From: Pseudomonas abieticivorans
GTDB taxonomy: Bacteria; Pseudomonadota; Gammaproteobacteria; Pseudomonadales; Pseudomonadaceae
Length of the DNA: 64,000 nt
Direction: 5' to 3'
Assembly (NCBI RefSeq): GCF_023509015.1
Contig: NZ_CP094975.1
Location: 2,985,501-3,049,500, forward strand
The notes under the pieces: model-generated
The model's input: only the letters and a program-made list of their open reading frames with translations
Database searches by the model: none
What the model was told of the DNA's origin: nothing
Part shown: positions 49,683 through 59,011 of the stretch, one piece after another
Layout: each line of letters opens with the position of its first letter
Numbering within the stretch: position 1 is the first letter of the stretch
Made by a program: the position numbers and the translations under genes

Positions 49683-51155
49683 TTAAAACACCGAACCGTA
49701 ATCGCCCAACTCGACCTGGATCGACTTGATCCGGGTGTACTGGGCCAGCGAGCTGATGCCGTTCTCGCGGCCAACGCCCGACTGCTTGTAGCCGCCGACC
49801 GGCATTTTTGCGTCGGACTCGCCCCAGGCGTTGATCCAGCAGATACCGGCTTCCAGTTGGTGGATAACCCGGTGGGCGCGGGTCAGGTCCTTGGTCACCA
49901 GGCCTGCGGCCAGGCCGAAGTCGGTGTCGTTGGCGCGGCGGATCACTTCTTCTTCGCTGTCGTAGGTCAGGATGCTCATCACCGGGCCGAAGATTTCTTC
50001 GCGCACGATGGTCATCTCGTCGGTGCAATCGCTGAACACGGTCGGGGCCACAAAGGCGCCCTGGGCGAATGCACCCTCGGTCAGGCGCTCACCGCCCACC
50101 AGCAGGCGGGCACCTTCTTGCTTGCCCTTGGCGATGTAGCCCAGCACGCTTTCCATGTGGGCGAAGCTGACCAGTGGGCCGAAGTTGGTGTTCTCGTCTT
50201 CCGGGTTGCCGATGCGGATGCGCTGTACGCGTTCCAGGATCTTGGCCTCGAAGGCGGCCTTGAGTGCGGTCGGCACGAACACGCGGGTGCCGTTGGTGCA
50301 CACCTGGCCCGAGCTATAGAAGTTGGCCATCATGGCGATGTCGGCCGCGCGGTCCAGGTCTGCGTCGTCGAAAATAATCAGCGGCGACTTGCCGCCCAGT
50401 TCCATGGTCACTTCCTTGAGCGAGCTGCTCGAGGCGCTGGCCATGACCTTCTTGCCGGTATCGGTGCCGCCGGTGAAGGAGATTTTCTCGATGCGCGGGT
50501 GCTCGGTCAACCAGCCGCCGACTTCACGGCCGCTGCCGGTCAATACGTTGAACACACCGTCTGGCAAGCCGGCCTGGGTGTAGATCTCGGCCAGTTTCAG
50601 GGTGGTCAGCGAAGTCACTTCGCTTGGCTTGAAGATCATCGCGTTGCCGGCGGCCAGGGCCGGGGCGGATTTCCACAGGGCGATCTGGATCGGGTAGTTC
50701 CAGGCGCCGATGCCCACGGTCACGCCCAGCGGCTCGCGGCGGGTGTAGACGAACGAGGTGTCGCGCAGTGGGATCTGTTCGCCTTCGATGGCCGGCACCA
50801 GGCCTGCGTAGTATTCCAGCACGTCGGCGCCGGTGACGATGTCGACGTAGCGGGTTTCGGAATAAGCCTTGCCGGTGTCCAGGGTTTCCAGGGCAGCCAG
50901 CTCGTCATTACGCTCGCGCAGGATGTCGACGGCGCGGCGCAGGATGCGCGAACGCTCCATGGCGGTCATGGCGGCCCAGATTTTCTGGCCCTTTTCGGCG
51001 CTCACTACCGCACGCTCGACGTCAGCCTGGGTGGCGCGCTGGACCTGTGCCAGTACTTCGCCGTTGGCCGGGTTGATGGCGTCGAAGGTGGCGTCGCTGG
51101 AAGCGTCCACGTAACCACCGTCGATGTAGAGTTTTTGCAGTTCGAAACGGGCCAT
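49683..51155 (-). CDS. betB: Betaine aldehyde dehydrogenase
   Basis: 490-aa NAD(P)-dependent aldehyde dehydrogenase converting betaine aldehyde to glycine betaine. [20 protein letters not shown] is the BetB N-terminus. [40 protein letters not shown] (general-base Glu) and [20 protein letters not shown] (catalytic Cys) are in order. It lies between betI (53-base gap) and betA in the standard operon. Confidence 0.97.
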   Translation of the reverse strand: MARFELQKLYIDGGYVDASSDATFDAINPANGEVLAQVQRATQADVERAVVSAEKGQKIWAAMTAMERSRILRRAVDILRERNDELAALETLDTGKAYSETRYVDIVTGADVLEYYAGLVPAIEGEQIPLRDTSFVYTRREPLGVTVGIGAWNYPIQIALWKSAPALAAGNAMIFKPSEVTSLTTLKLAEIYTQAGLPDGVFNVLTGSGREVGGWLTEHPRIEKISFTGGTDTGKKVMASASSSSLKEVTMELGGKSPLIIFDDADLDRAADIAMMANFYSSGQVCTNGTRVFVPTALKAAFEAKILERVQRIRIGNPEDENTNFGPLVSFAHMESVLGYIAKGKQEGARLLVGGERLTEGAFAQGAFVAPTVFSDCTDEMTIVREEIFGPVMSILTYDSEEEVIRRANDTDFGLAAGLVTKDLTRAHRVIHQLEAGICWINAWGESDAKMPVGGYKQSGVGRENGISSLAQYTRIKSIQVELGDYGSVF

Positions 51156-51208
51156 AGTGTCCTCGCAAGTGCTTTTAGTGGGGCGGTGGCAGATGCGATT
51201 GCTGTGCT

Positions 51209-51802
51209 CTAGCTCACCTTTTTTGCCAATTGCATATCCATGTATTCGTAGGCGATTTGCTGCGCCTGGTCAGTGTCGAAGGCATCGCCCGAGAGGGCGC
51301 CGCGCAACCACAGGCCGTCGATCAGGGCGGCCAACCCGCGTGCCGCGCTGCGTGCCTGGCAAAGCGGCAGCACTCGGCGGAACTGGCAGCACAGGTTGGA
51401 ATACAGGCGGTGATCGTTGATCCGCTGCAACCTGTGCAATGACGGCTGGTGCATGCTGGCGGCCCAAAAGGCCAGCCAGGTTTTCATCGCCGGGCCGTTG
51501 ACTTGGCTTGCGTCGAAGTTGCCCTCGACGATCACCTGCAGGTGCGCCCTGGGGCTGTCGTCGTTCAACGCCTGGCGGCGGGCGGCGACGTTATCGATCA
51601 AGGCATTCATCAAGTAACGCATCGTCGCTGCGATCAGGCCGTTCTTGTCCTGAAAGTAGTGGCTGATGATTCCGTTGGACACCCCGGCAAGCCGAGCGAT
51701 CAAAGCAATGCTGGCGTCTGCCATGCCGACCTGATCAACGGCCAGTAACGTGGCTTCGATCAACTGCTGACGGCGGATGGGTTGCATCCCGACCTTAGGC
51801 AT
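51209..51802 (-). CDS. betI: Choline-responsive TetR repressor BetI
   Basis: 197-aa TetR-family repressor. [20 protein letters not shown] and [20 protein letters not shown] form the HTH, and the C-terminal domain binds choline in this family. It represses betIBA and betT until choline is present. I chose the ATG at 51802 ([14 protein letters not shown]), the family start. The inverted repeat at 51873-51892 just upstream is its probable operator. Confidence 0.95.
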   Translation of the reverse strand: MPKVGMQPIRRQQLIEATLLAVDQVGMADASIALIARLAGVSNGIISHYFQDKNGLIAATMRYLMNALIDNVAARRQALNDDSPRAHLQVIVEGNFDASQVNGPAMKTWLAFWAASMHQPSLHRLQRINDHRLYSNLCCQFRRVLPLCQARSAARGLAALIDGLWLRGALSGDAFDTDQAQQIAYEYMDMQLAKKVS

Positions 51803-51872
51803 CTGGCAAATCTCCTTGGGCCTTCGTTGGGTCGACAAGCGACCGACTCGGCGAAGACCAGTCTATTTTATT

Positions 51873-51892
51873 TTGATTGAACGATCAATCAA
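51873..51892. promoter_or_regulatory. BetI operator-like inverted repeat
   Basis: TTGATTGA-ACGA-TCAATCAA, perfect 8-base arms with a four-base centre, in an AT-rich stretch between the divergent betI and betT genes. The ATTGAACG core resembles the enterobacterial BetI site as I recall it. The position allows one site to control both directions. The rest of the 51803-52076 gap should hold the two promoters. Confidence 0.8.
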
Positions 51893-52076
51893 CAACGAAT
51901 AAGCTCTGCGACAATATGTGCCATTGACATGCTTTGTGGGCGTCTTTTTGGCACAGATGGCACCCCAAAAAATCGAGGTGCTTTATATCACTCCTGCGCG
52001 TGGGGTTATTCATCCAATCGTAGGGGTAGCGCTTTCTTGTGTGTCTTTCTCTCGCACTGCCTGGAGCTTCTGTGCC

Positions 52077-53693
52077 ATGAGTTCTGCCTCGCTTATAAAA
52101 ACCCCTAGGGAAAGGGTTCGCCTCAATGGCGTGGTGTTCTACGCCTCCACGGCGTTGATCCTGTTGCTGACTGGCGTATTGATCGCCGCACCGGAAACCG
52201 CAGGGCGCTTGCTGGGCCAGGCCCAGGAGTGGCTGTCGCGCAGCTTCGGTTGGTATTACATGCTGGTGATCGCCGCTTATCTGATTTTCGTGGTGGGCCT
52301 GGCCTTCACCTCGTTCGGCAAGATCAAGCTCGGCACCGCCGACGACAAACCGGACTTCAGCTACGGCGCTTGGGCGGGGATGCTGTTCTCTTCCGGCATC
52401 GGCATTTCGCTGTTGTACTTCGGCGCCTCCGAGCCACTGGACCACTACTTCAACCCGCCCGACGGCGTGGGCGCCACCCATCAGGCGGCGCGGGAAGCCT
52501 TGCAGCTGACGTTCCTGCATTGGGGCCTGCACGGCTGGGCGATTTATGCGCTGGTGGGCTTGGCAGTGGCGTATTTTGCGTACCGCCACAACCAGCCGCT
52601 GGCGCTGCGTTCGGCGCTGTATCCGTTGGTGGGCGAGCGTTGGGTCAAGGGCCTGGCGGGCGACGCGGTGGACGGTTTCGGCATGTTCGTGACCCTGCTG
52701 GGCCTGGTGACCAACCTGGGTATCGGCGCGATGCAGGTGTCGTCTGGGCTTGAGCATTTGTTCGGCATGGAGCACAACAACACCAACCTGTTGATCGTGA
52801 TCCTGGTGATGAGCACCGTGGCCACCATCGCCGCGGTATCGGGCGTGGAAAACGGCATCCGCCGACTGTCCAACCTGAACATCATCCTGTTCAGCGGCCT
52901 GCTGCTGTTCGTGCTGTTCGCCGGGCCTACGCTGCACCTGCTCAACGGTTTTATCCAGAACATCGGCGACTACCTCAACGGCGTGGTGCTGAAAACCTTC
53001 GACCTGTACGTGTATGAAGGCGACAACGCCAAGTCCGAGCGCTGGCTGGGCCTGTGGACCTTGTTCTACTGGGCGTGGTGGATTTCCTGGGCGCCATTCG
53101 TGGGTATGTTCATCGCGCGTATTTCCCGTGGCCGCACCGTACGCGAGCTGGTGGCCGGCGTGCTGCTGATTCCCTTGGGCTTTACCCTGGCCTGGCTGTC
53201 GATCTTCGGTAATACCGCGTTGGACCTGGTGATCAACCAGGGGGTGGCGGAACTTGGGCATACGGCCCTGACGCAACCGTCCATGGCCATGTACCAGCTG
53301 CTGGACCATTACCCGGCGTCGAAGATCGTCATCGGCGTGGCGATTTTCGTGGGCTTCGTGTTGTTCCTGACCCCGGCCGATTCGGGCGCGGTGATGATGG
53401 CCAACCTTTCCTGCAAGGGCGGCGACGTGGATGAAGATGCGCCCAACTGGTTGCGCATCCTGTGGTCGGCGATCATCACCCTGGTGACCATCGGCTTGTT
53501 GTTTGCCGGTAACTTCGAAGCCATGCAAACCATGGTGGTGCTGGCAGGGCTGCCGTTCTCGGTGGTGCTGTTGTTGTTCATGTGGGGGCTTGTCAAGGCG
53601 ATGAAGCAAGACGCCAAGGCCGAGCAGGACACTGTCGAGCAACTGCAGGCGGAGTTGAAGGCGTTGGGGGCAGAGGCGTACGCCCGGCGTTGA
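52077..53693 (+). CDS. betT: BCCT-family choline transporter
   Basis: 538-aa sodium- or proton-coupled BCCT carrier with 12 membrane helices. WAGMLFSSGIGISLLYFGAS is the helix-3 Gly-rich segment, FYWAWWISWAPFVGMFIARI the helix-8 Trp-rich substrate segment, and SRGRTVRELVAGVLLIPLGF the BCCT signature. It lacks the long C-terminal osmosensor of E. coli BetT, so it is the short type, perhaps serving catabolism more than osmoprotection. The ATG at 52077 begins MSSASLIKTPRERVRLNG; in-frame ATGs upstream lie in the operator region. Divergent from betIBA. Confidence 0.93.
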   Translation: MSSASLIKTPRERVRLNGVVFYASTALILLLTGVLIAAPETAGRLLGQAQEWLSRSFGWYYMLVIAAYLIFVVGLAFTSFGKIKLGTADDKPDFSYGAWAGMLFSSGIGISLLYFGASEPLDHYFNPPDGVGATHQAAREALQLTFLHWGLHGWAIYALVGLAVAYFAYRHNQPLALRSALYPLVGERWVKGLAGDAVDGFGMFVTLLGLVTNLGIGAMQVSSGLEHLFGMEHNNTNLLIVILVMSTVATIAAVSGVENGIRRLSNLNIILFSGLLLFVLFAGPTLHLLNGFIQNIGDYLNGVVLKTFDLYVYEGDNAKSERWLGLWTLFYWAWWISWAPFVGMFIARISRGRTVRELVAGVLLIPLGFTLAWLSIFGNTALDLVINQGVAELGHTALTQPSMAMYQLLDHYPASKIVIGVAIFVGFVLFLTPADSGAVMMANLSCKGGDVDEDAPNWLRILWSAIITLVTIGLLFAGNFEAMQTMVVLAGLPFSVVLLLFMWGLVKAMKQDAKAEQDTVEQLQAELKALGAEAYARR

Positions 53694-53696
53694 TCC

Positions 53697-53743
53697 AGGT
53701 TCGCGGATAAATCCGCTCCTACAGAGCGGGTTTATCCACGACC
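53697..53743. repeat. REP pair
   Basis: TTCGCGGATAAATCCGCTCC and GAGCGGGTTTATCCACGA between the convergent betT and choV stops. Confidence 0.88.
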
Positions 53744-53755
53744 GATTTTCCCTCA

Positions 53756-54934
53756 TCACCCCAGATTCTTGCCCAGCAACGCATGGTACAACTCGGTATC
53801 GCCGAGTATCCCGACCATGCGATCGTTGTCCTGCAGCACCAACTTGTTCCCCGTGTGATAGCGGATCTGCAGCGCATCGCGCATGCCGATGTCGGCGTTC
53901 ACCAGTGTTGGCCCACGGCCCAGTGCTTCTACCGATTGCCCTGGTGCCCAATTCTGCAGGCTCACGCCTCCGGCGCCCTGGCGCACACCCTTGATGGTGT
54001 TGCCTTCTGCCAGGTCCACCCACGAATCGCCACCCGGGTCCAGGCACACCGAGCCGTTCACGCGCTTGCAGTTGTCCAGCGTGCGCATCAGGCTACGCCC
54101 GCACAACACGTTAAGCGGGTTGGTATGGGCGACGAAGGTGCGAACGTAGTCGTCGGCCGGGTTCAGCACAATTTCTTCGGGCTTGCTGTACTGGATGATC
54201 CGGCCATCTTTCATGATTGCGATGCGGCTGCCCAGCTTGAGTGCCTCGTCCAGGTCATGGCTGACGAACACGATGGTCTTTTGCAGCTTGCGTTGCAGTT
54301 CCAGCAGTTCGTCCTGCAAGCCCTGGCGGATCAAGGGGTCGAGGGCCGAGAAGGGTTCGTCCATCAGCAGGATGTCGGCGTCCATCGCCAGGGCGCGGGC
54401 CAAGCCCACGCGCTGCTGCATGCCGCCGGACAGTTCATCGGGCTTTTTGTTGCGCCATTGGGTAAGGCCCACCAGCTCGAGCTTCTCGTCTACCAGCTTC
54501 TTGCGTTCTTTCTCTGGCCGGCCCTGCATCTCCAAGCCAAAGCTGATGTTCTCGCGCACGGTGAGCCAGGGCATCAGGGCGAACTTCTGGAACACCATGG
54601 CGATGCGTTTGGTGCGCATCATCTTGAGTTCGGCCGGGGTGCACGAGGCGATGTCGATCTGCGAGCCTTCGTGCTCCACGAACAGCTGGCCGCGGCTCAC
54701 CGTGTTCAGGCCGTTGATGCAGCGCAGCAGGCTTGATTTGCCCGAGCCCGACAGGCCCATCAGCACGCAAATCTCGCCTTTGTTGATATCCAGGCTGGCT
54801 TTCTCAACGCCCACCACCTGGCCGGTTTTTTTCAGGATCTGGTCGCGGGTCATGCCTTGGTCAAGCAGGCTCAAGGCCTCGCGCGGGGACTTGGTGAACA
54901 CCACGTCGACTTTTTCGAATCGGATTATGCTCAT
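53756..54934 (-). CDS. choV: Choline ABC transporter ATP-binding protein (ChoV/CbcV)
   Basis: 392-aa ABC ATPase of the quaternary-amine uptake type. Walker A GLSGSGKSSLL, Q-loop VFQKFALMPWLTVREN, signature LSGGMQQRVGLARALAMDAD, Walker B ILLMDEPFSALDPL and switch His in VFVSHDLDEALKLGS. The part after about residue 270 is a CBS-like regulatory region (RDALQIRYHTGNKLVLQDND). It powers choline import with ChoW and ChoX. Its ATG overlaps the choW stop by four bases. Confidence 0.96.
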   Translation of the reverse strand: MSIIRFEKVDVVFTKSPREALSLLDQGMTRDQILKKTGQVVGVEKASLDINKGEICVLMGLSGSGKSSLLRCINGLNTVSRGQLFVEHEGSQIDIASCTPAELKMMRTKRIAMVFQKFALMPWLTVRENISFGLEMQGRPEKERKKLVDEKLELVGLTQWRNKKPDELSGGMQQRVGLARALAMDADILLMDEPFSALDPLIRQGLQDELLELQRKLQKTIVFVSHDLDEALKLGSRIAIMKDGRIIQYSKPEEIVLNPADDYVRTFVAHTNPLNVLCGRSLMRTLDNCKRVNGSVCLDPGGDSWVDLAEGNTIKGVRQGAGGVSLQNWAPGQSVEALGRGPTLVNADIGMRDALQIRYHTGNKLVLQDNDRMVGILGDTELYHALLGKNLG

Positions 54935-55776
54935 GCGTCACCCCCTACCTTGGCGTCGGGTTGTTTGCAGATACGGTCGAGCATGATAGCCAGCAATACG
55001 ATTGCCAGGCCCGCTTCGAAGCCCAAGGCGATGTCAGCGGTGTTCAATGCGTTGACCACGGGTTTGCCCAGCCCGTCGGCGCCTACCAGGGCGGCGATCA
55101 CCACCATCGACAGCGACAGCATGATGCACTGGGTGATGCCGGCGGCGATGCTCGGCATGGCATGGGGCAGTTCAATGCGCGACAGCAATTGGCGGCGCGA
55201 GCAACCGAAGGCCTTGCCGGCGTCGAGCAGTTCGTGGGGCACATCGCGGATGCCCAGGTAGGTCAGGCGGATGGGCGCGGCAATGGCGAACACCACCGTG
55301 GAGATCAGCCCCGGGACCACGCCCAGGCCAAACAGAGTCAGGGTAGGAATCAGGTAGACGAAGGTCGGTACGGTCTGCATCAGGTCGAGCACCGGCCGCA
55401 TCACGGTGTAGAACATCGGCTTGTGCGCGGCGATGATGCCCAGCGGCACGCCGATGGCCACGCACACCAGGGTGGCGAACAGCACCTGCGCGAGGGTTTC
55501 CATGGTTTCTTGCCAATACCCAAGGTTCAGGATCAGCAGAAAGGACAGCACCACGAACGCGGTGAGGCCCCATTTGCGCTGAATGAAATGGGCCAGGGCG
55601 GCGATCAGGGCGATGAGTACGAAAGGGTTGAACCAGGTCAGGGCGAAGGTCAGCCCATGGATCATGGTCTCGAGCGTGGAGGCGATGGCGTCGAAGTAAT
55701 TGGCGCCGTGTTGCGTCAGCCATTCGACGAAACCGGCGATGTACTGCCCCAGGGGGATTTTATGATCAGTCAGCAT
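54931..55776 (-). CDS. choW: Choline ABC transporter permease (ChoW/CbcW)
   Basis: 281-aa inner-membrane permease with about six helices. The EAA-type loop is DVPHELLDAGKAFGCSRRQL. MLTDHKIPLGQYIAGFVEWL is the N-terminus usual for ChoW. I chose the ATG at 55776 over one at 55794, which would add six residues. It sits between choX (69-base gap) and choV (overlap), as in the conserved XWV order. Confidence 0.95.
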   Translation of the reverse strand: MLTDHKIPLGQYIAGFVEWLTQHGANYFDAIASTLETMIHGLTFALTWFNPFVLIALIAALAHFIQRKWGLTAFVVLSFLLILNLGYWQETMETLAQVLFATLVCVAIGVPLGIIAAHKPMFYTVMRPVLDLMQTVPTFVYLIPTLTLFGLGVVPGLISTVVFAIAAPIRLTYLGIRDVPHELLDAGKAFGCSRRQLLSRIELPHAMPSIAAGITQCIMLSLSMVVIAALVGADGLGKPVVNALNTADIALGFEAGLAIVLLAIMLDRICKQPDAKVGGDA

Positions 55777-55845
55777 GGTATTGAACGTCCACATGCAAGG
55801 TAAAAGGACGGATCCCGGCAGGGTGTGCCCGCCGGGATACTGCGG

Positions 55846-56793
55846 TTATTGCGCGAGCTTGGCTTTGGCGGCCTCCAGGCCTGGTTTACCGTCGACGGTG
55901 GTCACACCGGCCAACCAGGTGTCGAGCACCTGCGGGTTTTTCTTGAGCCAGGCCTTGGCGGCCACGTCAGGCTTCATCTTGTCGTCGAGCACGTTGCCCA
56001 TCAGCGAGCTTTCCATCGGCAAGGTGAACGACAGGTTTTTCAGCAGTTGGCCAACGTTGCTGCATTCCTGGGTGTAGCCCTTGCGGGTGTTGGTGTAGAT
56101 GGTGGCTTGGCCGAAGTTGGGGCCGAAGTAATCATCGCCACCGGTGAGGTATTTGATTTTGAAGCGGGTGTTCATCGGGTGCGGTTCCCAGCCCAGGAAC
56201 ACCACGTCGGTGCCGCGGCGGTTGGCGCGGTCCACTTGGCTGAGCATGCCGGCTTCGCTGGACTCCACCACCTTGAAGCCTGCGTCTTTGAGGCCGAAGG
56301 CGTTCTTGTCGATCATGCTCTGGATCAGGCGGTTGCCGTCGTTGCCAGGCTCGATGCCGTAGATCTTGCCGTCCAGCTCCTTCTTGAATTTGACGATGTC
56401 CCCGAAGTCATGCAGGCCCTTGTCGTAAAGCGCCTGGGGCACGGCCAGGGTGTATTTGGCGTTTTCCAGGTTGGCACGCACGGTTTCCACGGTGCCGGCA
56501 TCCCGGTAGGCCTTGATGTCGTTTTCCATGGTTGGCATCCAGTTGCCGAGGAACACGTCCATGTTCTTGCCGTCGGCCAGCGACTTGTAGGTCACGGGCA
56601 CGGAGATCATGGTGGTGTTGGTCTTGTAGCCGAGCGACTGCAACACGGCGCTGGTGACGGCGGTGGTAACGGTGATGTCCGTCCAGCCGACGTCAGAGAA
56701 GTTGACGGTGCTGCATTGGGCGGGCTCGGCAGCCTGAGCCAGCATTGGCAGACTCAGGACGGCGGCCAGCAACAACGATGGTGAACCTTTCAT
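55846..56793 (-). CDS. choX: Choline ABC transporter substrate-binding protein (ChoX/CbcX)
   Basis: 315 aa with a signal peptide (MKGSPSLLLAAVLSLPMLAQ, cleavage near AEPAQ). The OpuAC-type fold binds quaternary amines with aromatic residues: VNFSDVGWTDITVTTAVTSA, FLGNWMPTMENDIKAYRDAG, FLGWEPHPMNTRFKIKYLTG. It delivers choline to ChoWV in the periplasm. First gene of the choXWV operon; control sites are expected in the 445-base gap upstream, where 21-bp-spaced repeats are seen. Confidence 0.96.
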   Translation of the reverse strand: MKGSPSLLLAAVLSLPMLAQAAEPAQCSTVNFSDVGWTDITVTTAVTSAVLQSLGYKTNTTMISVPVTYKSLADGKNMDVFLGNWMPTMENDIKAYRDAGTVETVRANLENAKYTLAVPQALYDKGLHDFGDIVKFKKELDGKIYGIEPGNDGNRLIQSMIDKNAFGLKDAGFKVVESSEAGMLSQVDRANRRGTDVVFLGWEPHPMNTRFKIKYLTGGDDYFGPNFGQATIYTNTRKGYTQECSNVGQLLKNLSFTLPMESSLMGNVLDDKMKPDVAAKAWLKKNPQVLDTWLAGVTTVDGKPGLEAAKAKLAQ

Positions 56794-57238
56794 GGGTGGG
56801 CTCCTGGGTTAATTCTCGTGGACAATCCATGCGGATCGCCCCGCTTTCTGGTCGCGTTGGGTGGCGGACGGTGCTGCGCAAACGACAGTGCAGACCGGGT
56901 GCCGTGCAATCGAGTCGAGACTGATCATGGACCAGTGAAAATCAGACGCCTACAGGGGGCGTCGTAACCAGTACACAGGGAGTCGTATCCAGTGCCGGTG
57001 ACGTCGTTTACAGATTTCCCCACCCCTGTGAACCGCACTTTTGGCCGTTTGCCACGCTGAAAACGGCCGGGCGTCATGGGCGACGTTAGTGGGCATGGGT
57101 AAGTCGGTTGCAGACGTCAGGCGCTGCGCCAAAAGCCTGATGATGCGGGCATCCCGGCGGATTGCAGCTTCAGCGTAGCAGCTCCGTCAACGGGCGCTGC
57201 GGGCGTCCGGGGCATGCTTAATCAGGAGGTTTGCGGCA
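56794..57238. other. 445-base intergenic region between choX and the serine dehydratase gene
   Basis: Holds the divergent promoters of choXWV (minus) and the L-serine dehydratase gene (plus), plus the three GTCGT repeats at 56961-57014. Near 57223-57230 is CAGGAGGT, the ribosome site of the downstream gene. No REP, terminator or coding frame is convincing. Confidence 0.6.
56961..57014. promoter_or_regulatory. Three direct repeats at 21-bp period, probable GbdR binding sites
   Basis: GTCGTAACCAGT (56961), GTCGTATCCAGT (56982) and GTCGTTTACAGA (57003) are spaced by exactly 21 bases, two helical turns. AraC-family activators bind as dimers to direct half-sites with this spacing. GbdR, encoded 2 kb away, is the known activator of the choline/betaine genes in Pseudomonas. 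The first two copies differ at one base in twelve. Assignment to GbdR is inference; the repeat geometry is seen directly. Confidence 0.68.
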
Positions 57239-58615
57239 ATGGCAATCAGTGTGTTTGACCTGTTCAAGATCGGCATTGGGCCCTCCAGCTCCCACACCGT
57301 GGGCCCCATGCGCGCCGCGGCGCTGTTCGTCCAGGGCCTGCGTGGGCGCGACGAGCTTGCCAAGGTGCAACGGGTTGAAGTGCGCCTGTACGGCTCGTTA
57401 TCGGCCACCGGCATCGGCCACGGCAGCGACAACGCAGTGATCATGGGCTTGATGGGCGAATGGCCCGACGCGATCGACCCGTCCACCATCGGCCTGCACA
57501 TCGCCACCTTGCGTGAAACCGACACCCTGCAGCTAGCTGGGCACCTGCCCATCCCGTTTATTTGGCAGCGCGACATGGTGCTGCTGGACGAAAACTTGCC
57601 GTTCCACCCCAACGCCATGACGCTGATCGCGTTCGGTGAGGCAGGCGAACTGCATCGCGACACCTACTACTCGGTGGGCGGCGGCTTCGTGGTGGACGAG
57701 GCCCAGGCCGCCAGTGGCGTGCTGGACATGGATCGCACGGTGCTGCCTTATGATTTCGACAGTGCCGTAGAGTTGTTGGCGCTGTGCGAGCGGCACCAGT
57801 TGCGCGTGGCCGAGTTAATGATGGCCAACGAGAAGGTCTGGCGCAGCGAAGAAGAGATCCGCGCCGGGCTGATGAAACTGTGGCGGGCCATGCAGGACTG
57901 CGTGGAGCAGGGCCTCAAGCACGAAGGCATATTGCCTGGTGGGCTGAACGTACGGCGCCGCGCGGCCAAGCTGCACCGCAGCTTGCAGGAGCTGGGCAAA
58001 CCCAACGTGATCGGCTCGACCCTGAGCGCCATGGAGTGGGTGAACCTGTTCGCCCTGGCGGTCAACGAAGAGAACGCCGCTGGCGGGCGCATGGTCACTG
58101 CGCCCACCAACGGCGCAGCCGGGATCATCCCGGCAGTGCTGCACTACTACATGAAATTCAGCGACGAGGTCAGCGAAGCCAACGTGGTCGACTACCTGCT
58201 GGCAGCGGCGGCGGTGGGCATCCTGTGCAAGAAGAATGCTTCGATCTCCGGGGCTGAGGTCGGTTGCCAGGGTGAGGTGGGTTCGGCCTGCGCCATGGCG
58301 GCGGCGGGTCTGGCCGAAATCCTGGGGGCCAGCCCCGAGCAGATGGCCAATGCCGCGGAGATCGGCCTGGAGCATAACCTGGGCCTGACCTGCGATCCGG
58401 TGGGCGGGCTGGTGCAGGTGCCGTGCATCGAGCGCAATGCGATCGCGGCGGTCAAGGCCATCAATGCCGCGCAAATGGCCTTGCGGGGCGACGGCCAGCA
58501 CTTCATCTCTCTGGACCGAGTGATCCGCACCATGCGCGACACCGGTGCCGACATGCACGATAAATACAAAGAGACGTCGCGCGGCGGCCTGGCGGTCAGC
58601 GCGGTGGAATGCTGA
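57239..58615 (+). CDS. sdaB: L-serine ammonia-lyase (single-chain, iron-sulfur type)
   Basis: 458-aa L-serine dehydratase making pyruvate and ammonia. An N-terminal beta domain ([20 protein letters not shown]) is fused to the catalytic alpha domain. [37 protein letters not shown] and [20 protein letters not shown] carry the Cys ligands of the [4Fe-4S] cluster. In this locus it consumes serine formed from glycine after betaine demethylation, linking choline breakdown to pyruvate. CAGGAGGT is eight bases before the ATG. P. aeruginosa has the same gene (PA5379, sdaB) between cbcX and gbdR. Confidence 0.94.
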   Translation: MAISVFDLFKIGIGPSSSHTVGPMRAAALFVQGLRGRDELAKVQRVEVRLYGSLSATGIGHGSDNAVIMGLMGEWPDAIDPSTIGLHIATLRETDTLQLAGHLPIPFIWQRDMVLLDENLPFHPNAMTLIAFGEAGELHRDTYYSVGGGFVVDEAQAASGVLDMDRTVLPYDFDSAVELLALCERHQLRVAELMMANEKVWRSEEEIRAGLMKLWRAMQDCVEQGLKHEGILPGGLNVRRRAAKLHRSLQELGKPNVIGSTLSAMEWVNLFALAVNEENAAGGRMVTAPTNGAAGIIPAVLHYYMKFSDEVSEANVVDYLLAAAAVGILCKKNASISGAEVGCQGEVGSACAMAAAGLAEILGASPEQMANAAEIGLEHNLGLTCDPVGGLVQVPCIERNAIAAVKAINAAQMALRGDGQHFISLDRVIRTMRDTGADMHDKYKETSRGGLAVSAVEC

Positions 58616-59011
58616 CCTTGCGCACTTTTTGCACACAGGCCTGAACCCACGCGATCTTTTGGCGCGTTTGCAGGCGCCATTGCCCTGTAGGACGGTCTTA
58701 CGCCAGCAGTGCGTTTGACCGTCGGTCACCCGTGCTTAGAGTGACAGTCTTTTCAGCCGTCTATCGGCGCGCTTCACACAAGTGCTACCGATCTGCTCAC
58801 AGCCCCCGCCCCCCAACGCCTACACCCGCGCAATGACCGTTGGCGCGCCCACCCATTGGCCGCAGAGCGACGTCGTTTTCAGGTTTTATTGAATGGCCAT
58901 TCAACTTTAGGCATGGCATTTGCGTTGTGTTTAATCACCACCCCTTTACTAGGGGAATAACAAGAGCCCGTGCCTGGGGCCATCAACCGCTTTGTGTGAG
59001 GAGATACCGCG
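58616..59011. other. 396-base intergenic region upstream of gbdR
   Basis: Contains the gbdR promoter. Two elements stand out: GACGTCGTTTTCAGGTTT at 58869-58886, almost the same as the third choX-side repeat (GACGTCGTTTACAGATTT at 57000-57017), and the perfect 16-base palindrome TTGAATGGCCATTCAA at 58889-58904. GAGGAG near 58998 is the ribosome site. No terminator after the serine dehydratase gene is obvious. Confidence 0.6.

Noticed and set aside
51885..54047. 720-codon minus-strand frame opposite betT
   Set aside because: Covers betT antisense and runs into choV; Gln/His/Arg-rich with no motif, whereas betT has full BCCT signatures.
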